From NCBI RefSeq assembly GCF_000143415.4, contig NW_003314315.1, positions 881,991 through 945,990 of the forward strand: a stretch of DNA of 64,000 bases. Direction: 5' to 3'. A program made the position numbers and the translations under genes. The stretch's first letter is position 1. Every line of letters begins with the position of its first letter. This stretch comes from Selaginella moellendorffii (lineage: Eukaryota > Streptophyta > Lycopodiopsida > Selaginellales > Selaginellaceae). Shown piece after piece: positions 9,898 to 19,376 of this stretch. The notes beneath the pieces were generated by a model. It searched no databases and was not told where the DNA came from. It saw only the letters and a list, made by a program, of their open reading frames with translations.

Positions 9898-11577
9898 ATG
9901 GGAGCAGGAAGAGCGACGCTGCGTATCGCCAGGGCCGCGAGGTAAGGCACCGATCACTGGTATGAGAATGTAACTCGCTCACTTGCTCCTCCAGATTTCT
10001 TCTCAGGCCGGCGGCGAGCACGGCTATCGCTCGACCAAGAGCGGCATTCTCGTTTCTTGGCGAAAGGAATGTGGAGACAGTAGCCAGGGGTTGGATGAGC
10101 TCTGGATTCTATCTCCAGCAGCAGCGGCATTACACCGACGATGTGGAGTTCCAGGATGCTGGGGACGATCTCGTGGTTTACGATCCAAGGGCGTCGCGGA
10201 GGGCGCAAGGAAGCGGTGACGCTCTTGAGGACCTGTGGGCAAAAGTGGATTACTCACAGGATGCAGTGTTGGGGATCAAGCAGTGGGAGAGATCCGGCAA
10301 CAAGCTCACGAGATCGATGCTCGCTATGCTTCTTCAAAGAATGAGGTGCCGACGAATGCACACCAAGTCCGTCCAGGTGAGAGCTCTCAAGTTACTTGTT
10401 CTTCTTCTCGCTCAAGAGTGATCGATCGTTTTTTTCTTGTGGATAGATTCTTTCATGGCTCGTCGAGAAAAAACCCATCGAGGTGACCGAAGGAGACTAC
10501 GAGCAGCTGGTCACCTTGGCTTGCCGCGACTCGGACTATGAAACCGCAGAGAGGTATTTCTATAGTCTCCCGAGTCACTTGAGCAAGTGGCCAGCGTTTT
10601 CGGCGCTCGTCGCCGGCTACGCATCCAGGAACTTGATGGCAAAGGCCGAGAACTTGATGAGAACGGGGACCTCGCCTCTGCCGCAGCCATACTCGGCGAT
10701 GATTCTCATGTACATCCGGAGGGCCGAGTACCAGAAGATCGTCAAGATCTACAAGAGTATGAAGGCGGACGGGATAGAGCCCAACGTGATAACTTACACG
10801 GTGCTGCTGAAGTTCAAGGACAGGATCGGCCCGATCAAAGGACTGGAACAAGACGTTGAGGACGCGCTGGGAAAGATCAAGCTCAGTGAGATGTGCGCTG
10901 CGAAGAGGCCAGCGATTGCCGGGAACATGATGCACTGCTACGCGATGCTTGGGAAGCTGGACAAAGTGGAAGAAGTGTGGCAGCAAATGGACCAAGAGCG
11001 TCGGCTCCCAGAAGGTTTTTTCGTCATGGCAATTGAGTCTCTCGCGCTACTGGGACAAGTGACCAAAGCTGAGAAGGTTGCACAGATGAAACCAACCGCG
11101 AACGTCCAGGCTCGGCTCTTACAGGCACTGGCTCGTCACTTCGCCAAGCAAGGAAACATGAAGAGAGTGGAGGAAATGCTGGGTCGTGCCGACAGATATG
11201 AGCTGACACCATCTTTCGGGATTTACAACTATCTCGTCACCGGGTACTTGGCCAGGAAGGACCCCCAGACTGCGGCCTCGAGGATGAGATTGGCGTTGAA
11301 AGTGGTGACCGAAGAGCGAGCAGTGCCATCTTATGCCGCTGTCACGGGATTGCTTCCATATCTAGCAGCGGAGAAAGACGTGACGACTGCCGAGCAAATG
11401 GTGCGGAGGTATAGAGGCTGGACGGATGACAACTTCCACAAGCTGCTGCTTAATGTCTACGTAGAAGCTGGGAAAGGACCGTCTCCGGACATAAAGTCGA
11501 GGTTCAGGCGCCTTCCCTGCGTTGGTCACGTTGAAGCCAGGCGGCTGGCTATCAGGGCCTTCGCGTTAGAACCATAG
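9898..11577 (+). CDS. P-class PPR protein (PPR-E), three exons
   Basis: Predicted organellar RNA-binding PPR protein of about 518 residues. Exons are 9898-9941, 9995-10376 and 10447-11577; introns of 53 and 70 bp have GTAAGG/CTCCAG and GTGAGA/GGATAG ends. No ATG exists in the frame upstream of the second exon, and splicing to the small first exon restores one. The result is a good amphipathic presequence (MGAGRATLRIARAA continuing with FLLRPAASTAIARPRAAF). The family intron falls after KSVQ and before ILSWLVEKKP. P repeats follow, for example PNVITYTVLLKFKDRIG. The last 620 bp are duplicated in broken form at 15324-15919. It is convergent with a truncated DUF1997 copy. Confidence 0.84.
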
Positions 11578-12531
11578 CCATTGCTGCGGTGACACTACGA
11601 CTACTGGTAACTATACCCATCTCTCTTTTGCCGGCTGGTCCTGACTCTTTTGTTCAAATCCAGGAGTACTTTTCTTCTCTTCGCGACGTCAAACGGACCT
11701 CCTCGTAGCTGCGGTTATGCAAGTTCTTATTGAGACGAATGGCCGAGGTCTACAAAACCGAGCAAACCAGCTTGGCTTGGCTGAAGTGATCATCATACAA
11801 GCGGCTGCCGATAAGATTTCAAGGAGAAGAGAGCTGTACAGGGAGCTAGAGCTGGCCCGTCCCGAGTGGACGTCTGGATCTGTCCCCCGAGGCCCACGCA
11901 CGGTAGTCCTTTTCAAGCTGCAAGGCATCAAACACAGTTTTACGAAGATGAGAGAATCTGGACAGCACCTGGCTCAAAAATCGAGGAAGCATGACGCGCA
12001 GGACTTGGCCGAGCACTTGGTTCCCGGTCGATTCTATCGCTTGGACTGGAATAGCTCGAAAGGCAAAAGGCACCTCTATCGTCACCTGCGAGGATATATC
12101 ATCAAGCCGGGACTTGCAGCGAGCAACTTTACCTCGATGGTTGCATCCGAGATGAGCTTCCGGGTCTTCGGTGATCTGCCGCTGTTCTTCCACGACACTC
12201 TATTCTCCATGGACGCTGGAGCACAGCCGAGAGTTACTGACAGGGCCGGGAAGAAATAACGAAGATGCTACCATCATACCTGAGAACTTTTGGTTCTGCG
12301 CGACTACTATCGGAGAACCTTCGAGCTGATGAGGATCGGGGTGTTTAGAATTCGACCGTGGGGAGCAGCAGAGAGTCTACTTACAGTGCATGACAAGAGC
12401 TTGATGATGCAACCATCGGGCTGTTCTTCGACGGTGACAACGAGCACCGGACAAACTTCGAAGGCGAAGAACTTGAGCTTGTGGACGTAGCACTTGAAGG
12501 TATTGTCGTCCACTCTCTCGATACTCATTCC
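10959..12531. repeat. Segmental duplication, copy 1
   Basis: This 1.57-kb segment (3' end of PPR-E plus the 3' exons of a DUF1997 gene) is nearly identical to 15324-16866. The left border is at TGGACAAAGTGGAAG and the right border just after CTCTCGATAC. The offset is 4365 bp left of a 23-bp deletion in copy 2 and 4342 bp to its right. Confidence 0.93.
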
Positions 12532-12564
12532 TTTGAGCTCCTCTCGAAGAAATCGGTGCTGCAA
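11846..12564 (-). pseudogene. 5'-truncated DUF1997 gene copy
   Basis: This is the duplicate of the DUF1997 gene at 16188-17255. Exons 3 to 6 (12325-12280, 12215-12133, 12085-11969, 11917-11846) and the 3' part of exon 2 are kept with intact splice sites and frame. The break at about 12531 removes exon 1 (the transit-peptide part) and the first part of exon 2. By chance the insert supplies an in-frame ATG (MQHRFLREELKGMS joined to IERVDDNTF), so a 165-residue product without a transit peptide is formally possible. Without its own promoter it is more likely dead. Confidence 0.8.
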
Positions 12565-13374
12565 GTGTGATCCTGGGTTCGAGAAGAGCGATCTGGAGGC
12601 TGACCTCCTGGAGAACTATTTCGCGGGCAAAGCCTTCCTGATTTCCAAGAACGATGAGAAGCCCGTCGATAATGTGGCCCTGTCAGGCTTCACGCCTTCC
12701 AGATCAGACCTGGGACGCTTCCCCCTCGCGATCCTTCCAGCGCCGTGACGAGCATCGTCCAGATTTTGTTGGAACTCGACCATCGCGGCGCAGGGCATCG
12801 GATGATGCGCCGCGCGCCACGACTGGATCCAATCCCTCGCGCTGGAGAAACACTTCGCATTAGTTAGTAACGAAGATCTGACGGCTGCGGATGTTCCTGA
12901 TTGTATCCGGTGTAATAAATTGCCATCTGAAATAGACATGACCTAGGGTTACAACAGGATGGAGGAGATGGGGGAGATGGGGGAGACGGCGATGTATGCG
13001 CGTACGACGAAGATCTCTCCTGGATGTGCGATCATGTTATGTAATTGGCGTCCTGTGATTCCGGCGGTCATAAATCACAACAGCGGTTTGGAAGGTTTCG
13101 ATTCAGGTATTAAATCGTGGATTCTCTTGGATCCTGGCCAGAGGCGTCTTCGTCATTATACCATCACAGGAGGAGGAGAAAAGAGGGCAAGAGAGGAGGC
13201 AGAAAAGAGTGAGGCTGGTGGAAAGAGGCCAAGAATCAAGGTGCCAGCGGCAGGCAAGGCTCCAAGAATTGAGGTGGCAGTAGAAAAGAGTGTCGAGGCA
13301 CTAGCATCGGCAAGCAAGACTCTTGACGAGTAGGTGTTGTTGCTTTCAGATGGCTCTTTGCATCTATCAGGTGG

Positions 13375-14845
13375 GATAGTGGATAGAAAAGCATCTGTGA
13401 TGTAACTGATGGATGCGAAGCAGTATATGTGGGACACTCTCCAGGGTCTTACCAAGCAACAGCTGCCATGTCACTTCATAGCACAGCAGGAGGCCGAAGG
13501 AGAGTTCTAAAGCCTCGTTATTCATCTGAATTCACTGCAAAAACAAGTGAATGAGATTCAACCTTGTCTCCAAGTGCTAGAGGATTGGATAGGATATTCG
13601 AAGCCTGAACTCTACGAGGTACTGGGGATCAATCGGTTCACTGCAGCTGCTGAGATTTTGGATGTTGCGGCAAGCTTCCTTTCTTACTTCACAAGGGAAG
13701 CCATACAGAAGTAGGGAGTTCTTGACGAGCTGGTGGACTACGGGCCTACAAGGCCTAGGAAGTTGAAGCCATACAACTCCTATGACAAATCTGCCATAAC
13801 TTACAGAAGCTTGTGGTGGTTTGTTTTTAACAAGGAGGCGAGTGGGAAATCTCTAAGTGAGGTATGGCATAATTTTGAGATTCAGGGATAAGTACTTCCC
13901 CCTGATTGGGATCGGAAGCGAAGTTCAACACGCAAGGAAGGTATGCATGTCATCTATAAATAGGTTATTCAAGCCGTTGAGGAGGAGTTGGTCAAAGACA
14001 TAAGTTTTTGCCAACAGTAATGCGACATCAGGAAATGTATGGGGTTTTACTTGTCGTGCATCAATAGGAAGTCTATTCAAGAGTGTCCAGGATCCCCATT
14101 GTGTGCACTCCAACGTTCTGCCTCGGCTTGATGCATGACAAGTAAAACCCTATACATTTCCTGATGTCGCACTACTGTTAGCAGGAACTCATGTTTTTGA
14201 CCAGCTCCTCCTTAACAGCTTGGATAACCCGTTTACAGATGACATGCATACCTTCCTTGCATGCTGAACTTCACTTCCGATCCCAATCAGGGGGAAGTAC
14301 CTGTCTCTGAATCTCAAAATCATGCCATACCTCACTTAGAGATTTCCCGTTCGCCTCCTTGTTGAAAATAAACCACCACAAACTTTTGTAAGTTATGGCA
14401 GGTTTGTCATAGGAGCTGTATGGCTTCAACTTCCTAAGTCCTGTAGGCCCGTAGTCCACCAGCTCGTCAAGAATTCTTTGCTTCTATATAGCTTCCTTTG
14501 TGAAGTAAGAAAGGAAGCTTGCCGCAACGTTCAAAATCTCAACAGCTGCAGTGAACTGATTGATCCCTAATACCTCGTAGAGTCTAGGCTTCAAATATCT
14601 TATCCAATCCTCTAGCACTTGGAGACGAGGTTGAATCTCATTTAGCACTTGGAGATGAGGTTAAATCTCATTCACCTATTTTTGCAGTGAATCCAGGCGA
14701 ATAACAAAGCTTTGGAACTCCTCCGGCCTCTTGCTGTGCTATGAAGTGACCTGGCAGCTGTTACTTGGTAAGACCCTGGAGAGTGTCCCACATATACTAC
14801 TTCGCATCCATCAGTTGCATCACATATGCTTTCTTATCCACTATC
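13375..14845. repeat. Large inverted (fold-back) repeat, ~690-bp arms
   Basis: Arm 1 (13375-14064) and arm 2 (14128-14845) are reverse complements with perhaps 5-10% differences. Arm 2 has an extra tandem copy of a roughly 30-bp piece (TTAGCACTTGGAGA.GAGGTT). Both arms encode the same degenerate protein, readable in pieces such as LRKLKPYSSYDKPAITYKSL and SLWWF; arm 1 has in-frame stops. The 63-bp centre matches the outer flank of arm 2 (about 14851-14905) in reverse complement, as if the unit were circularly permuted. Confidence 0.9.
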
Positions 14846-14871
14846 TGAGGTGGAACACTAGAGTGCACACA

Positions 14872-15204
14872 ATGAGGATCCTGGACACTCTTGAATGGGC
14901 TTCCTCTTCCTCGACTACTGCAACCTTCTCAGTGGATAGGTCGGACATACAGTTGAAGAAGATGGAGATGTCAGAGCTCCAGCATAAGATTCATGTCTTG
15001 TTCGATATTCATGGTCATGCTCACACTATTCCGGAGTTCAAGTATATCGCTAACACTTTCTACCCTCTGCTTAACTGGTACGCAATGAAGCTGGGGATCA
15101 AAGTGTTTGAGATCTACAGCAGGAACAAGTTGGTGGATGAAGATGCAAGTGTCACTTATGAGTTTGTGGAGGGGAAGTGGATGAGAGATGGCCTTCAAGA
15201 TTAG
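14872..15204 (+). CDS. Unidentified ORF in the insert
   Basis: An open frame of 110 codons from an ATG (MRILDTLEWASSSSTTATFS) to a TAG. It is moderately hydrophilic, with motifs such as FDIHGHAHTIPEFKYIANTF. I do not recognise the family. Its start overlaps the segment that also forms the centre of the fold-back repeat, so it is probably a fragment of the gene carried by the repeat unit rather than a complete gene. Confidence 0.3.
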   Translation: MRILDTLEWASSSSTTATFSVDRSDIQLKKMEMSELQHKIHVLFDIHGHAHTIPEFKYIANTFYPLLNWYAMKLGIKVFEIYSRNKLVDEDASVTYEFVEGKWMRDGLQD

Positions 15205-15323
15205 CATTGGTCTCTCCTATCTTGGTACAGCATGTGGGAGTGAGCGATAGACTGTGTTGACTGAAAGTAAGTACTTGATTCTTGAACGAACGTCTGTTGT
15301 TCTGACGAGTTTTTTGTGTTGTT

Positions 15324-15919
15324 GGACAAAGTGGAAGAAGTGTGGCAGCAAATGGACCAAGAGCTTCGGCTCCCAGAAGGTTTCTTCGTCATGACAATTG
15401 AGTCTCTCGCGCTACTGGGACAAGTGACCAAAGCTGACCGCAAACGTCCAGGCTCGGCTCTTACAAGCACTGGCTCGTCACTTCGCCAAGCAAGGAAACA
15501 TGAAGAGAGTGGAGGAAATGCTGGGCCTTGCCGATAGATACGAGCTGACACCATCTTTCGGGATTTACAACTATCTCGTCACTGGGTACTTGGCCAGGAA
15601 GGACCCCCAGACGGCGGCCTCGAGGATGAGATTGGCGTTGAAAGTGGTGACCGAAGAGCGAGCAGTGCCATCTTATGCCGCTGTCACGGGATTGCTTCCA
15701 TATCTAGCAGTGGAGAAAGACGTGACGACTGCCGAGCAAATGGTGCGGAGGTATAGAGGCTGGACGGATGACAACTTCCACAAGCTGCTGCTTAATGTCT
15801 ACGTAGAAGCTGGGAAAGGACCGTCTCCGGACATAAAGTCGAGGTTCAGGCGCCTTCCCTGCGTTGGTCACGTTGAAGCCAGGCGGCTGGCTATCAAGGC
15901 CTTCGCGTTAGATCCATAG
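15324..15919 (+). pseudogene. Broken 3' copy of PPR-E
   Basis: Duplicate of the last ~620 bp of PPR-E. A 23-bp deletion (after CCAAAGCTGA at about 15435, matching 11071-11093 of the parent) shifts the reading frame, so the upstream and downstream parts are in different frames. The rest is almost identical to the parent. It has no 5' part and no promoter of its own. Confidence 0.9.
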
Positions 15920-16866
15920 CGATTGCTGCGGTGACACTACGACTACTGGTAACTATACCCGTCTCTCTTTTGCCGGCTGGTCCTGACTCTTTTGTTCAAA
16001 TCCAGGAGTACTTTTCTTCTCTTCGCGACGTCAAACGGACCTCCTCGTAGCTGCGGTTATGCAAGTTCTTATTGAGACGAATGGCCGAGGTCTACAAAAC
16101 CGAGCAAACCAGCTTGGCTTGGCTGAAGTGATCATCATACAAGCGGCTGCCGATAAGATTTCAAGGAGAAGAGAGCTGTACAGGGAGCTAGAGCTGGCCC
16201 GTCCCGAGTGGACGTCTGGATCTGTCCCCCGAGGCCCACGCACGGTAGTCCTTTTCAAGCTGCAAGGCATCAAACACAGTTTTACGAAGATGAGAGAATC
16301 TGGACAGCACCTGGCTCAAAAATCGAGGAAGCATGACGCGCAGGACTTGGCCGAGCACTTGGTTCCCGGTCGATTCTATAGCTTGGACTGGAATAGCTCG
16401 AAAGGCAAAAGGCACCTCTATCGTCACCTGCGAGGATATATCATCAAGCCGGGACTTGCAGCGAGCAACTTTACCTCGATGGTTGCATCCGAGATGAGCT
16501 TCCGGGACTTCGGTGATCTGCCGCTGTTCTTCCACGACACTCTATTCTCCATGGACGCTGGAGCACAGCAGCCAGTTACTGACAGGGCCGGGGAGAAAGA
16601 ACGAAGATGCTACCATCATACCTGAGAACTTTTGGTTCTGCGCGACTACTATTGGAGAACCTTCGAGCTGATGAGGATCGGGGTGTTTAGAATTCGACCG
16701 TGGGGAGCAGCAGAGAGTCTACTTACAGTGCATGACAAGAGCTTGATGATGCAACCATCGGGCTGTTCTTCGACGGTGACAACGAGCACCGGACAAACTT
16801 CGAAGGCGAAGAACTTGAGCTTGTGGACGTAGCACTTGAAGGTATTGTCGTCCACTCTCTCGATAC
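15324..16866. repeat. Segmental duplication, copy 2
   Basis: Second copy of the 1.57-kb segment at 10959-12531. It is shorter because of the 23-bp deletion in its PPR part. It continues without a break into the complete 5' part of the DUF1997 gene. Confidence 0.93.
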
Positions 16867-17255
16867 GCTGCGCATCTAACACCGAGTACTGGCTTGCAGG
16901 AAGACTCATATACTCGGCTGGGAAGAACGAAGAACAAGAAGGAAAAAAAGATGAGAGGCTTGCCAGGCATGGACATTCTTCGCCGAGTACCTAGAGGGCG
17001 ATGGGTCTCCTCGAGAAGGTAACTCTCGCTCGCTCGCCCGACTAACCTTGCCCGTGGCTCTGATCTCCCGAGATCGCCAGGGACGTCGACCGCTGCCGCG
17101 ATTCTCCCGTGCTGCCGCTGCCGCTTCCTCCTCCGCGATGCAAAGCTTGGAGGACCCAGCTTGAGCGCTTCCAATCCAGGCTTTTCGGGAGAAGACAAGG
17201 CAATGTGATGGTGGCTCCGAGACTCCAGGGAGGAGAAGAGGCTCCAGCACGCCAT
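16188..17255 (-). CDS. DUF1997 family protein, plastid-targeted, six exons
   Basis: Plant/cyanobacterial DUF1997 protein of unknown function, about 257 residues. Exons (minus): 17255-16991, 16917-16727, 16667-16622, 16557-16475, 16427-16311, 16259-16188. Introns are 47-73 bp, all GT-AG, and the phases close exactly. Exon 1 gives a Ser/Arg-rich stretch likely to be a chloroplast transit peptide. The conserved core reads EYMSLPASQYSVLDAQRIER, KFFAFEVCPVLVVTVEEQPD, LEGSPIVVAQNQKFSASMEN, VPFAFRAIPVQAIESTGN and finally EKDYRAWASGDRSRRPLGTG. These agree with plant DUF1997 proteins as I remember them. It was originally convergent with PPR-E; a truncated copy is at 11846-12564. Confidence 0.85.
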
Positions 17256-17430
17256 GCCCTTCGTGGATTTGCTGGAGAGTTCGATACCTCTGAGAGTTTT
17301 AATGGTAAAAAGTTAAAAGTTAAAAAGTAGAAAGGTTTAGGATGAATGTTTACCTTTTAGCAAAATAGAATTGTCCCTGGAATATTCTTGACGAAAACTG
17401 GGCTTATAAACCCTAAAATATATTTGCGCG

Positions 17431-17589
17431 ATGATGGAAGAGCTCCAATCGTGGCTGCGAATTCACATCGCCGTCCACGACCTTTGCGGCTTGCGCGGCT
17501 TCGATCTTAGGGTTTTTGAGAGGCAAGGAGTTCCAGCAGCGATCTTCTCTCGTCAGCGCCTTCATCCGCGGCTATCCACAGCGATCTAG
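17431..17589 (+). CDS. Small ORF of 52 codons, uncertain
   Basis: An ATG-started frame (MMEELQSWLRIHIAVHDLCG at the N terminus) with a telo-box (AAACCCTAAA) about 20 bp upstream, and a second telo-box-like TTAGGGTTT inside the frame. It could be a short real gene, the first exon of something lost, or the leader of a non-coding transcript. No family is recognised. The rest of 17256-17670 shows no gene. Confidence 0.2.
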   Translation: MMEELQSWLRIHIAVHDLCGLRGFDLRVFERQGVPAAIFSRQRLHPRLSTAI

Positions 17590-17670
17590 GACGATCAACA
17601 AAATGTAGGTGCGAACTAGCAATCTAGGATGATCCACAGGAGGATGGAGGCAAGGTCGTGGATTCTGGCG

Positions 17671-19200
17671 CTAGTAGACGTGAGAATCTAGCCTTGGACG
17701 GGGAATCGCCACCAGAGGTTGAGTCTTTTGGCACACCAATCCAAAAGTCTCAGCCATATCCAGCTTTGCAGGATCTTGGTCGAGCTCCCAGTCAAATCCT
17801 TGGACAAGCGTCGCCACTCCAATCCGGACAGTATCAAGGCCGAGCTTGGCGCCGGGGCAGACTCTCCTCCCAGTTCCAAATGGAACGAAGTGGAAGTTTT
17901 GGCCAAACACGTCGATGTCCTGCTCGATGAATCGCTGTGGCCGGAACTCCAGAGGCTCTTTCCAGAACTTCTCGTCCATCCCGATCGCGTAGCTGCTCAG
18001 GTAGACCAAGGCCCCGGCTGGGATCGTGAAGCCACCGAGCTTGATCGGCCCTCCTTCGACGAGCTTGGGATTGATGAGCGGCGTCACTTGGTGCAGCCTC
18101 AGTGTCTCCTTGGCTATGGCCTCCACGTATCGAAGCTTGGGCAGGTCCGAGTCCTCCACAAGCCTTTGCGACCCGACAACGTCGTCGATCTCGCGTCGAG
18201 CTCTCGAGAGCTCGGCTGGATGGCGGAGAAGTTCCGCCATGGCCCATTCTACCGAGAGAGCCGAGCTATCAACTGCGCCAAGCAAGATATCCTGCGTGAT
18301 CTAGCGTCAGGGAGGAGAAATCCAAGAGGAGGAGAACACTTACGAGCAAAAGCGTGATCTTGGTCGTGTCCGAGAGCTCGTCCATGGAGATGAGCACGTC
18401 GATGAACGCCATGGGCTCCTCGTCGGTGGTGACAACCCGAGGATTCTCTCGCCGGTCTCGCAAGATGGAGAAGAGGTGGCGATTCAGCTTGTCCGTGAGC
18501 TGCTTGTACTGCTTCTCCAGGCCCTGGACGTCCAGCCACCGTAGCCAGGGGATGTAATCGCTCACGTTGAAGATCCCGACCAACCTTATTGTCTCGACGA
18601 TGGCTCGCACGAATTCCTGGCTGGATCCACAGAAGGAGCGCTCGCCGAAGAGCCTGTAAGCTATGATGCTTATGTTGAAGTCGTGGAACTTTTCGCGCAG
18701 GAGCACCGGATTTCCCTGCTCGTTGCGGATGGATCGAGCGAGGCGGCCCGGCGAATCCCATCGCAGATCCTCAGCCGCGCCGGCGATAGCAAGTGAGTGT
18801 TGATGAGTTTCCTGTAGAGCTTCACCTGTGGAGTGTAGGAACTGAAGATTATGCCGCTGGAATCGTTGCCAAAGTACTTGCTACAGATCAGCGAAGGTTT
18901 CGACGAACACTGGAGGCTGTGGAGCTTGAATATCTCGCTGGCTGCTCGCGCGGAGCTGATGATCACGGCGGAGACCCTGCCGAGCTTCGGGTGCATGACG
19001 TCGCCGTGCTTGCGAGAGAGCTTTTGAAGGGAGATGTGAGGGAGCGAGCCGAGCCTGTGGAGGCTGCCAATGACGGGGAGATTGAAGGGGCCGGGAGGGA
19101 GACGATCTCCATCGCGTCTTCTTCCTCTTCTAGAGCCAGCGAAGTACAAGAGGGGCATCAAAGCGACCAGCATCAAGGCACACAAAGTTGCAAGATCCAT
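17671..19200 (-). pseudogene. Cytochrome P450, CYP71 clan, with one frameshift
   Basis: Microsomal haem-thiolate mono-oxygenase gene, two exons: 19200-18344 and 18291-17671; the intron (18292-18343, 52 bp) is GTAAGT to CACGCAG. Visible features are the N-terminal membrane anchor (MDLATLCALMLVALMPLLYF), the proline hinge LPPGPFNLPVIGSL, the I-helix LLGAVDSSALSVEW, the K-helix KETLRL, the PERF-region FRPQRF and the haem loop FGTGRRVCPGA. One base is missing near 18770: the frame ending SPARL continues one frame over as EDLRWDSPG. In the C-helix the usual Trp of the WxxxR motif is Val (QVKLYRKL). With the base restored in number, the length would be about 492 residues, normal for a P450. Either a young pseudogene or an assembly error. 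Confidence 0.82.
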
Positions 19201-19376
19201 AGCTTGGAAGAACACAAATTTTTGGTGAATCTGGAAGAACACACTCTAGCTTAAACTGTCCAGAGTGATAGATTTCTCACTGGCTTTGCATCATTGGAAA
19301 GTACTGTTTCCTACCACACGGTATCAAAAAAAATCTAGAGCTTTGACTAGAGCAGTCAACTCTAGTCCAATAGTGG

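Larger units (their letters stand above)
12532..15323. mobile_element. 2.8-kb insert with fold-back repeat, class unknown
   Basis: This DNA lies exactly between the two copies of the 1.57-kb duplication. The left part (12532-13374) has no recognisable gene. The centre is a large inverted repeat. The right part encodes an unidentified ORF. I see no transposase, no reverse transcriptase and no short target-site duplication. It behaves like a mobile or rearranged fragment, but its class is not known. Confidence 0.5.

Noticed and set aside
9898-9950. PPR-D start at the upstream in-frame ATG (9950)
   Set aside because: The extended N terminus would read through telo-boxes and overlap the first exon of PPR-E; the start at 9821 gives a typical presequence.
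10071-10421. PPR-E starting at 10071
   Set aside because: The codon there is GTG, not ATG. A small upstream exon with clean splice sites restores a proper ATG and targeting sequence.
11717-12259. Plus-strand open frame of 180 codons, repeated at 16059-16625
   Set aside because: It is the antisense shadow of the DUF1997 exons; the minus strand carries spliced, conserved protein and correct splice sites.
12532-15323. Insert as an LTR retrotransposon
   Set aside because: No LTRs, no reverse transcriptase or integrase, no primer-binding site; the flanking direct repeats are host genes.
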